In this document: in pieces, positions 1-5,397 of the stretch
How positions within the stretch are numbered: position 1 is the stretch's first letter
How the letters are laid out: the number at the start of each line of letters is the position of its first letter
Assembly: GCA_002343715.1 (NCBI GenBank)
Contig: DDSA01000225.1
Coordinates: forward strand, 358 to 16,472
Length of the DNA stretch: 16,115 nt
DNA from: Phycisphaerales bacterium UBA2402
GTDB lineage: Bacteria > Planctomycetota > Phycisphaerae > Phycisphaerales > UBA1924
Direction: 5' to 3'
Notes under the pieces: generated by a model
Databases searched by the model: none
Seen by the model: the letters and a program-made list of their open reading frames with translations, nothing else
What the model was told of the DNA's origin: nothing
Translations under genes and position numbers: made by a program

Positions 1-885
1 AACCACCGGCTGATGTGCGGCGACAGCAGCAAGCCCGCGGACCTCGATCGCCTGCTCGGTGGCCAGCAAATCCATCTCGTCAACACGGACCCGCCGTACA
101 ACGTCAAGGTCGAGCCGCGCTCGAACAACGCCATCGTCGCGGGCCTGAGTTCATTCGCGCTTCCCGGCAAGGCCGACCAGCACGACCAGCAGAGCGCCGA
201 CCTCAACCGCTACCCAGAGAAGAGCAGGGCCACGCACAAGAAACTCCGCGCGAAGGACCGCCCACTCATGAACGACTTCATGACCGACGAGGCGTTCGAC
301 ATGTTGCTCGACGCCTGGTTCGGCAACATCGCTCGCGTCCTGATTCCCGGTGGCGGGTTCTACATCTGGGGCGGCTACGCCAACTGCGGCAACTACCCGC
401 CCGTGTTGAAGCGACACGAACTCTACTTCGCGCAAGCGGTCATCTGGGTGAAGGAGCACCCGGTGCTCACGCGCAAGGACTTCATGGGCAACCACGAATG
501 GTGCTTTTACGGCTGGAAGGAAGGCGCTGCGCACCGCTTCTTCGGCCCTGCCAATGTGCCGGACGTGTGGTCGATCAAGAAGGTGAACCCGCAGAGCATG
601 GTCCACCTCACGGAGAAGCCCGTCGAGTTGGCGAGGCGTGCCATTGAGTTCTCGTCGCGCCCCGGCGAGAACGTGCTCGACCTCTTCGGCGGCAGCGGCT
701 CGACGCTCATCGGCGCAGAGATGACCGGGCGGCGAGCGTTCCTGATGGAGCTCGACGCGCTGTACTGCGATGTGATCGCGCAGCGATGGGAGAAGTTCAC
801 GGGCCGGAAGGCGAAGCGCCTGGGCTCGAACGCTGTGGCCGAAGAGAAAGCCGCGACCGGTGTCGCGGCGAAGGGGAAGGCGTGA
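1..885 (+). CDS. Beta-class DNA methyltransferase (N4-cytosine/N6-adenine), 5' truncated by window edge
   Basis: Transfers a methyl group from SAM to the exocyclic amino group of adenine or cytosine in DNA. The catalytic motif IV DPPY is encoded at 88-99 (NTDPPYNVKVEP), and the SAM-binding motif I, LDLFGGSGST, lies near the C-terminus at about 676-705. Motif IV before motif I is the beta-class order. The reading frame is open to base 1 (NHRLMCGDSS), and this sequence is typical of the segment that follows another domain, so the ATG at 13 is probably not the start. In phages such methylases often follow a ParB-like domain; that part would lie outside the window. About 45 residues between DPPY and the next conserved block are longer than usual. 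The C-terminus is Lys/Ala rich. It converges with the leftward operon, leaving only 8 bases between them. Likely role: protection of phage DNA from host restriction, or regulation. Confidence 0.88.
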   Translation, partial: NHRLMCGDSSKPADLDRLLGGQQIHLVNTDPPYNVKVEPRSNNAIVAGLSSFALPGKADQHDQQSADLNRYPEKSRATHKKLRAKDRPLMNDFMTDEAFDMLLDAWFGNIARVLIPGGGFYIWGGYANCGNYPPVLKRHELYFAQAVIWVKEHPVLTRKDFMGNHEWCFYGWKEGAAHRFFGPANVPDVWSIKKVNPQSMVHLTEKPVELARRAIEFSSRPGENVLDLFGGSGSTLIGAEMTGRRAFLMELDALYCDVIAQRWEKFTGRKAKRLGSNAVAEEKAATGVAAKGKA

Positions 886-893
886 TGGCGGCG

Positions 894-1136
894 TCAGTCC
901 TCGTCGCTGGCGGGGAGTGGCCCGTCGGTTGCTTCGTCCCACACGAGCCCGTACTCGGCCGCGTCTTCGAGATCGCGTTCGATGAGCAGGTCCGCCGTCT
1001 TGCGCCCCGTGCAGGCGGCGACCGCTCGGGCGAGATCAGCCCACTCCTCAACCGTCAGCATCTGGTCCTGGCGTGCGCCGAGCAGGTGGTTGGCGGCGGC
1101 GAGAACGGCCTCGAGTTGGGCGTGCGTGGCCTGCAT
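894..1136 (-). CDS. Small acidic protein of unknown function (80 aa)
   Basis: I do not recognise this protein. It is 80 residues, mostly helical in character, with an acidic C-terminal half (LIERDLEDAAEYGL, then a tail ending SDED). There is no signal peptide, membrane segment or metal motif. The ATG at 1136 is only 3 bases past the stop of the HARE-HTH gene upstream, and a GGGAG lies 8 bases before it, overlapping that gene's end. It is therefore the last gene of the three-gene leftward operon. The start is supported by this coupling. It could be a small regulatory or anti-host protein of the phage accessory region, but nothing in the sequence says which. Confidence 0.6.
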   Translation of the reverse strand: MQATHAQLEAVLAAANHLLGARQDQMLTVEEWADLARAVAACTGRKTADLLIERDLEDAAEYGLVWDEATDGPLPASDED

Positions 1137-1139
1137 GGG

Positions 1140-1583
1140 TCAGGCTCCCTTCCCGGCGACGAAGACGCCCCTGTCGTGCTTCTTGAACCGCGCCGCGTTC
1201 CCCTTGGCGGCGATCTCGCGGATGATGGCGGCGTAGAGCGTGGCCTCGGGGGTCTTGCCGCCGGGGCTCTTCCAGAGTCCCTTGGCCTCCATCTCCGCGA
1301 TCATGTCCGTCGCCCGCATGGGCTTGGTGGCTTTGGCGAGCACCTGCGCCGCGGCGTCGAGGGCGCTCACGCGCTTGGGCTTGTTCTCCTTCGCGGGCTT
1401 CGGGGCCTTGGGCGTCTTGGGAGCCTTGCCGCCCGTGGCCGTCGCGGCCGCGGGCTTCCCGTCGAGGCGGCCCTTGATCTCGGCGAGCGCGGCCTTGCGA
1501 AGGCGGTCGCTGCGGGCAGCCCCCTCGGCGCGAGCGGCGCTCTTGGACATGCGGGCGGGCTTCTTGGTCGTCTTCGTACTCAT
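1140..1583 (-). CDS. HARE-HTH domain protein with Lys/Ala/Pro-rich histone-H1-like N-terminus (147 aa)
   Basis: Residues 1-70 are basic and low in complexity ([18 protein letters not shown]; then [18 protein letters not shown]), resembling H1-like nucleoid proteins. Residues 72-144 form a compact HARE-HTH (HB1/ASXL/restriction-endonuclease) winged-helix domain: [31 protein letters not shown], a [14 protein letters not shown] helix and a final [11 protein letters not shown] wing. Known HARE-HTH domains occur in restriction enzymes, RNA polymerase delta and chromatin proteins, and are proposed to bind DNA or sense its modification. The ATG at 1583 is chosen over the TTG 12 bases upstream because GGAGAA sits 6 bases before the ATG and overlaps the TTG. 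Second gene of the leftward operon, followed after 3 bases by the 80-aa gene. Role inferred: DNA binding, possibly condensing or marking phage or host DNA. Confidence 0.82.
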   Translation of the reverse strand: MSTKTTKKPARMSKSAARAEGAARSDRLRKAALAEIKGRLDGKPAAATATGGKAPKTPKAPKPAKENKPKRVSALDAAAQVLAKATKPMRATDMIAEMEAKGLWKSPGGKTPEATLYAAIIREIAAKGNAARFKKHDRGVFVAGKGA

Positions 1584-1598
1584 GCTGTTCTCCAAATT

Positions 1599-1621
1599 AC
1601 GGGTGCGGAATCCCGTCGCAC
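1599..1621 (-). promoter_or_regulatory. Hairpin in the leader of the HARE-HTH gene
   Basis: Just upstream of the ribosome-binding site of the HARE-HTH gene, two mutually exclusive short stems can be drawn: ACGGG at 1599-1603 with CCCGT at 1612-1616, or GTGCG at 1603-1607 with CGCAC at 1617-1621. A short AT-rich stretch and GGAGAACA follow in the direction of transcription. The first gene of this operon has a comparable hairpin before its own ribosome-binding site. Five-base-pair stems are common by chance in GC-rich DNA, so a role in translation or mRNA stability is only a suggestion. Confidence 0.3.
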
Positions 1622-1682
1622 ATTGCGGCGGGGAATCGCGTGCGGCGCGGTGTCCCGCGTCGTCGCGTGCCGGGGCGGCGGG

Positions 1683-2216
1683 TCACTTCCCGAAGATGTG
1701 TTCGGCGATGCCCGCGGCGAGCAGGCCGACGATGGCCTTGGCCGCGTCGGTCGTGGGCTTGCGATCCCAGCCCCGGTCGAAGCACGCGACCTCGGTGTGC
1801 GTGAAATGCTCCTGCAACCAGAGCTTCGAGATTCGGCTGTCGTCGAGTTCGTATGCGGCGTCGGTGGCGTGCTCGGGGAAGACCAGCGCCTCGAAGGCGT
1901 GGCCCGCGATATTCCCCTTCACCCATGTCCCGCCCGTCGGGCGTCCGGTCTTCTTGGTGATCTCCAGCGTGTCGAGCATCTCGCTGGGGTCCGTCGGCGT
2001 GGTCGGGATGGGCTTCCCGCTCGCGGCGGCGAACCCGGCCTCGAAGGCGAGCGCGATCGCGTCGCGGATGCTGGCTACCGAGATGTCGTGGAAGTCGAGC
2101 GCGTCGCGCTTGCGGTCCTTGAGCGTCTCCAACCCGAGCCGGTTGCGGACCGCTTCCGTCGCCATGTGGAGGGCCTTGGCCTTGTTCGTCGTCGTCGTGT
2201 TCTTCTTCGCGTTCAT
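1683..2216 (-). CDS. Two-domain protein of unknown function, DUF6900-like N-terminal segment (177 aa)
   Basis: Residues 1-16 are a Lys/Thr-rich leader. Residues 17-63 form a small helical domain (LGLETLKDRKRDALDFHDIS, then IRDAIALAFEAGF) whose LETL-R-D-LDFH pattern I associate with the short DUF6900 family; this is from memory. Residues 98-150 are a second small domain (WVKGNIAGHAFEALVF, then SRISKLWLQ), which looks beta-rich and resembles small phage proteins of unknown function. Neither has an assigned activity. The ATG at 2216 is chosen because AAAGGAG precedes it by 9 bases; the longer open frame to 2333 would cross the leader hairpin. It is the first gene of the leftward operon and is read away from the packaging genes. 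It lacks catalytic motifs I can identify. Confidence 0.72.
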   Translation of the reverse strand: MNAKKNTTTTNKAKALHMATEAVRNRLGLETLKDRKRDALDFHDISVASIRDAIALAFEAGFAAASGKPIPTTPTDPSEMLDTLEITKKTGRPTGGTWVKGNIAGHAFEALVFPEHATDAAYELDDSRISKLWLQEHFTHTEVACFDRGWDRKPTTDAAKAIVGLLAAGIAEHIFGK

Positions 2217-2232
2217 GTTCGTGTTCTCCTTT

Positions 2233-2249
2233 GCGGGGTTCCGCCCCGC
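2233..2249 (-). promoter_or_regulatory. Perfect 6-bp GC hairpin in leader of leftward operon
   Basis: GCGGGG at 2233-2238 and CCCCGC at 2244-2249 flank a 5-base loop. In the leftward transcript the stem ends directly before AAAGGAG, the ribosome-binding site of the gene starting at 2216. A stable stem next to the ribosome-binding site could affect translation or RNA decay. It has no U-tract in either direction, so it is not a standard terminator. Confidence 0.45.
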
Positions 2250-2324
2250 GTTGTGACACATGAAGCCATGACACTCGCCAACCGGCAAGGCAAAGCCGCG
2301 AGGATTCGCCGTGAATCTCGCTGT

Positions 2325-2356
2325 TGTGGGCAACTACGCGAACGATGTGGGCAACT
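2325..2356. repeat. Two 11-bp direct repeats with 21-bp period upstream of the packaging genes
   Basis: TGTGGGCAACT occurs at 2325-2335 and again, identically, at 2346-2356, separated by 10 bases. The 21-bp period is two turns of B-DNA, so two protein subunits bound here would face the same side. The position, 30 bases before the start of a TerS-like gene, fits either a late-operon operator or a terminase recognition site (cos/pac), since small terminases often bind near their own genes. If translation begins at the alternative GTG at 2311, the repeats would also be coding (VGN twice, seven codons apart). Confidence 0.5.
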
Positions 2357-2385
2357 GGCGGGACTTGCAGGTCCGGGAGGTGGGC

Positions 2386-2625
2386 ATGACTCCCGAACAC
2401 GCGCCTAGTCCCGGGCCAGCACAGGGGATGTCCCGGCTCAACCCCGCCGCGCTGCCCGTGGCGGATGCGGCCCGCGTCCTGTCCCGGCTCGGCGGAAAGG
2501 CCGTCACCGAAGCGATGCTTCGCGCTGACATCGATGCTGGCGCGCCCGCGAATGCGGACGGCAGCATCAACCTCATGCATTACGCCGCATGGCTCGTGAA
2601 GGAGTTGTCCCCCGGTGGCGATTGA
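2386..2625 (+). CDS. Small DNA-binding protein, probable Nu1/TerS-like terminase small subunit (79 aa)
   Basis: The protein consists of a Pro-rich leader and one compact domain of about 55 residues (LNPAALPVADAARVL, AVTEAMLRADIDAGAP, then DGSINLMHYAAWLVKEL). The helix-helix followed by a short wing and a hydrophobic YxAWLV end resembles Nu1-type winged helix-turn-helix domains of small terminases. The same pattern recurs at the N-terminus of the large terminase encoded immediately downstream, with which this gene overlaps by 11 bases. Both position and sequence suggest it recognises the packaging site. The ATG at 2386 is chosen because GGAGG precedes it by 5 bases. A GTG at 2311 with a weaker GAGGA would add 25 residues and cannot be excluded. 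Family assignment is inference; the ORF itself is well supported. Confidence 0.68.
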   Translation: MTPEHAPSPGPAQGMSRLNPAALPVADAARVLSRLGGKAVTEAMLRADIDAGAPANADGSINLMHYAAWLVKELSPGGD

Positions 2626-4900
2626 CCCGCGCAAACTGAAGCCGGGAGAACTTGCGCGACTGTTGAACTCCACGCCCCTGGGCGATGTGATCAACGAGCG
2701 GCAGTTGCTGCGTCACCGCACGAGCGCGGGCTATCGCGTCGCTGCGGATGGCGATGGTGGCAAGGTCGATCTCTTCAGGTACGTCGCGTGGCTGGTGACC
2801 TCGCGCCAGGAGGCCATCGCCGAGGCTGAAAAGGATGCGGGCGGCCTGACCGGGTATGAGGCGCTCAAGGAGCGCGCGCGGCAGCGCAACGCCACGCTCT
2901 CCCTCTCCGGCCGCGACATCGGCGATCTTCCCGCCGTTGCCGACGCCGACCGCCGGGCGAAGGCGGAGCGAGACTTTCGCTTCTTCTGCGAGGCGTACTT
3001 CCCGCAGACGTTCCATCTCAAGTGGTCGGACGACCATCTCAAGGTCATCGCCAAGATCGAGCAGGCGGTGCTGGAGGGCGGGCTGTTTGGGATGGCGATG
3101 CCGCGTGGCTCGGGCAAGACCTCGCTCTGCGAGACAGCGTGCCTCTGGGCGATGCTCTATGGACACCGTGAGTTCGTCACGCTGATCGGCTCTGACGAGG
3201 AGCACGCCTCCAGCATGCTGGAGAGCATCAAGGCGGAGCTGGAGAACAGCGAGCTGCTCGCGGGCGACTTCCCCGAGGTCTGCCACCCCATCCGATCACT
3301 CGAAGGCATCCACCAGCGGGCGGCGGGGCAGCTCTATCTGGGCGCACAGACTCACATCGGTTGGACCGCCAAGGAAATCGTGCTGCCGACCATCGCCGGC
3401 TCGCGGGCCTCCGGCGCGATCATCCGGGTCGCGGGCATCACCGGACGCATCCGTGGCATGAAGCACAAGCGGGCCGACGGCGCGAGCGTGCGCCCGTCGC
3501 TCGTGCTGATTGACGACCCGCAGACCGACGAGTCGGCGCGATCGCCATCGCAGTGCGCCACGCGCGAACGCATCCTCGCGGGCGCGATTCTGGGTTTGGG
3601 AGGACCGGGGAAGAAGATCGCGGGGTTGATGACGCTCACTGTTGTGCGGCCGGACGATATGGCTGACCGCATTCTCGACCGCGACAAGCACCCGCAGTGG
3701 CAGGGCGAGCGGACGAAGATGGTGTACTCATTCCCCTCGCGTGACGCGCTCTGGCAGCAGTACGCCCAACTGCGGGCCGACGGCCTCCGCAACGACAGGG
3801 GCATTGTCGAGGCGACCGCGTTCTACGGCCAGCACAGAACGGCGATGGACGAGGGTGCCCGGATCGCCTGGCCCGAGCGGTTCAATCACGATGAACTGTC
3901 GGCCATCCAGCACGCGATGAACCTGCGGCTTCAGGACGAGCACGCCTTCTTCGCCGAGTACCAGAACGAGCCATTGCCCGAAGTCGCGGCCGACGACGAT
4001 CTGCTTAGCACGGACCAGATCGCGGCCAAGGTCAGCGGGCACGCTCGCGGGGAACTCCCCATCGGTTGCACGCGCCTCACCATGTTCGTGGACGTGCAGG
4101 GGAAGGCTCTCTTTTATCTCGTCGCGGCGTGGGAGGACGACTTCACTGGCTACGTCATCGATTACGGCACCGAGCCCGACCAGAAGGCGGCGTACTTTAC
4201 TCTGCGAGATGTGCGACGCACGCTCGCGGCAGCGACGCCCCGCGCGGGAGTTGAGGGCGCGATCTTCGCCGGGCTCGAACGCCTGACCGAGGCGTACCTG
4301 GCCCGCGAGTGGCGGCGCGACGACGGCGCGATGGTCCGCATCGACCGCTGCCTGATCGACGCCAACTGGGGTTCATCCACTGACGTGGTCTACCAGTTCT
4401 GTCGCCAGTCATCCCACGCAGGTGTGCTCACGCCCAGCCACGGCAGGTACGTCGGCGCATCGAGCATCCCGTTCTCGGAGTACAAGCGCAAGCGCGGAGA
4501 TCGCGTCGGGCTCAACTGGCGCATTCCGGTAGTGACCGGGAAGCGGGCCGTCCGCCATGTGATCTTCGATACGAACTTCTGGAAGTCGTTCGCGCACGCT
4601 CGACTCGCCGTTCCGATGGGTGACCCCGGCTGCCTTTCCTTGTTCGGCACAAAGCCAGAGCCGCATCGCCTGCTCTCCGAGCACCTAACCAGCGAGTATC
4701 GGGTGAAAACCGAGGGGCGCGGCCGAACGGTGGACGAGTGGAAGCTCCGCGTCGAGGGCCTTGACAACCATTGGCTCGACTGCCTCGTTGGTTCCGCCGT
4801 CGCGGCGTCGATGCAGGGCGCGATCCTGTTCGGGACCGATCGTCTGGCCGTGGCGCGCCCGCGGGTCAAACTGTCCGAGCTTCGGGGAGGGCGACGCTGA
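2615..4900 (+). CDS. terL: Terminase large subunit (packaging ATPase-nuclease) with extra N-terminal domain (761 aa)
   Basis: This is the motor that cuts phage DNA and pumps it into the prohead. Residues 3-61 form a small domain like the preceding protein (DPRKLKPGELARLL, then VDLFRYVAWLV). The ATPase domain follows: an aromatic adenine-motif region (RFFCEAYFPQTF) near 122-134, Walker A PRGSGKTS at 163-170 (K168), and Walker B LVLIDDPQ at 296-303 (D300, D301). The C-terminal RNase H-like nuclease carries FVDVQG (D493), IDANWG (D582) and LDNHWLDCLVG (D717, D722). The VDVQ element recalls lambda gpA-type enzymes. The start is GTG at 2615, with AAGGAG about 10 bases upstream, inside the end of the TerS-like gene. 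Its stop overlaps the next start (TGATG). At 761 residues it is longer than usual, largely because of the added N-terminal domain. Confidence 0.93.
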   Translation: MAIDPRKLKPGELARLLNSTPLGDVINERQLLRHRTSAGYRVAADGDGGKVDLFRYVAWLVTSRQEAIAEAEKDAGGLTGYEALKERARQRNATLSLSGRDIGDLPAVADADRRAKAERDFRFFCEAYFPQTFHLKWSDDHLKVIAKIEQAVLEGGLFGMAMPRGSGKTSLCETACLWAMLYGHREFVTLIGSDEEHASSMLESIKAELENSELLAGDFPEVCHPIRSLEGIHQRAAGQLYLGAQTHIGWTAKEIVLPTIAGSRASGAIIRVAGITGRIRGMKHKRADGASVRPSLVLIDDPQTDESARSPSQCATRERILAGAILGLGGPGKKIAGLMTLTVVRPDDMADRILDRDKHPQWQGERTKMVYSFPSRDALWQQYAQLRADGLRNDRGIVEATAFYGQHRTAMDEGARIAWPERFNHDELSAIQHAMNLRLQDEHAFFAEYQNEPLPEVAADDDLLSTDQIAAKVSGHARGELPIGCTRLTMFVDVQGKALFYLVAAWEDDFTGYVIDYGTEPDQKAAYFTLRDVRRTLAAATPRAGVEGAIFAGLERLTEAYLAREWRRDDGAMVRIDRCLIDANWGSSTDVVYQFCRQSSHAGVLTPSHGRYVGASSIPFSEYKRKRGDRVGLNWRIPVVTGKRAVRHVIFDTNFWKSFAHARLAVPMGDPGCLSLFGTKPEPHRLLSEHLTSEYRVKTEGRGRTVDEWKLRVEGLDNHWLDCLVGSAVAASMQGAILFGTDRLAVARPRVKLSELRGGRR

Positions 4901-5085
4901 TGCCCAGACCCAAGCGAGACATGCCAGCCCAGGGAGGCCAGAAGGTCGGCCTCGTGTGTAGGGAGTGCGGGTGCCAGCATTTCCGCGTGGTGTACCTGAA
5001 GCGCCGCCCCGGCGGGATCGTGGTGCGTCGGCGCGAGTGCCGCAACTGCGGACGCTGGACGCTCACCCGCGAAACGCAGGTTTAG
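4900..5085 (+). CDS. NrdR-like zinc-ribbon protein (61 aa)
   Basis: Four cysteines are arranged as two pairs, CRECGC and CRNCGR, about 25 residues apart, with a His (CQH) after the first pair. The linker contains RRPGGIVVRRREC, closely resembling the zinc ribbon of the NrdR repressor, where the RRRREC segment precedes the second knuckle and an R-F/W-T-T/L-E segment follows (here GRWTLTRE). NrdR proteins carry an ATP-cone after the ribbon; this one ends just after it, so it cannot sense nucleotides as NrdR does. The ATG at 4900 overlaps the terminase stop (TGATG), so the two are translationally coupled. A stand-alone ribbon beside terminase could bind DNA during packaging or act as a late regulator. 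Likeness to NrdR is seen in the sequence; function is inference. Confidence 0.75.
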   Translation: MPRPKRDMPAQGGQKVGLVCRECGCQHFRVVYLKRRPGGIVVRRRECRNCGRWTLTRETQV

Positions 5086-5086
5086 T

Positions 5087-5098
5087 TCGATCTATCGA
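5087..5098. repeat. Short palindrome TCGAT-CT-ATCGA after the zinc-ribbon gene
   Basis: Two 5-base arms flank a 2-base centre, directly after the zinc-ribbon stop codon, in a 99-base gap that is the longest one in the rightward operon. The gap otherwise shows no gene, U-tract terminator or clear promoter. The centre is too short for a good RNA hairpin, so a protein-binding site is more likely than a terminator, if it has a role at all. Confidence 0.25.
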
Positions 5099-5184
5099 CC
5101 GACCTCGGCCCGCCGCCCGCCACATCTCTGCGGCTTCGCGTAGATGACTCATGGACGCACACGCCACTGCGTCGTGGAGCATCG

Positions 5185-5397
5185 ATGCCGGACCCCACTC
5201 CAGATCTCGAACAAGCGATCCGCGACAACGCGGCCGGACCTGCCAAGGCGGCAGGTGACTCCGGCAGCGTCGAGCAGCATTCGCTGCGCGACCAGATCGA
5301 AGCGGATCGGTATCTCGCCTCCAAGCAGGTGGCAAAGACGCCCACAAGGTCATTGCGCCTGACGCGGCTCATCCCGCCCGGCGCGGATGGAGGCTGA
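5185..5397 (+). CDS. Small gpW-like head-tail connector candidate (70 aa)
   Basis: Sequence begins with a helix (DLEQAIRDNAAGPAKAAGDS), then SVEQHSLRDQIEADRYLAS and a Arg-rich C-terminus ending in a LIPPGADGG tail. The order helix, short turn carrying a 'gdsgSVEqHSL' element, helix resembles small head-completion proteins of the lambda gpW type, which sit immediately before the portal gene in many lambda-like phages. GGAG precedes the ATG by about 6 bases, and the stop overlaps the portal start (TGATG). The length matches gpW (68 residues in lambda). Assignment rests mainly on position and the helix pattern; it could also be an unrelated small protein coupled to portal expression. Confidence 0.6.
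   Translation: MPDPTPDLEQAIRDNAAGPAKAAGDSGSVEQHSLRDQIEADRYLASKQVAKTPTRSLRLTRLIPPGADGG

Larger units (their letters stand above)
2217..2385. promoter_or_regulatory. Divergent intergenic region between leftward accessory operon and rightward late operon
   Basis: This 169-base stretch separates the only divergently transcribed gene pair, so promoters for both directions are expected here. It holds the leader hairpin at 2233-2249, the palindrome TGTGACACA at 2252-2260, TGACAC repeated at 2254-2259 and 2269-2274, and the pair of direct repeats at 2325-2356. I cannot identify convincing -35/-10 boxes. If the GTG at 2311 is the true start of the rightward gene, the coding-free part ends at 2310. 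Confidence 0.4.

Noticed and set aside
885..894. Bidirectional terminator between the converging methylase and leftward operon
   Set aside because: Only 8 bases separate the stops, and I saw no GC stem followed by a T-run there.
2252..2274. TGTGACACA palindrome and TGACAC direct repeat in the divergent region as repressor operators
   Set aside because: Each element is 6 to 9 bases, which can occur by chance; no further copies were seen and no repressor gene is in the window. Noted as part of the intergenic region only.
786..2408. A 540-codon plus-strand open frame covering the leftward operon
   Set aside because: It is antisense to three genes with good ribosome-binding sites. Its product is Arg/Gly/Leu-rich with no domain, as expected of a shadow frame in GC-rich DNA.
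3000..3300. Sequencing frameshift or second terminase start
   Set aside because: The terminase frame is continuous, with Walker A, Walker B and nuclease residues in order, so no break is needed to explain it.
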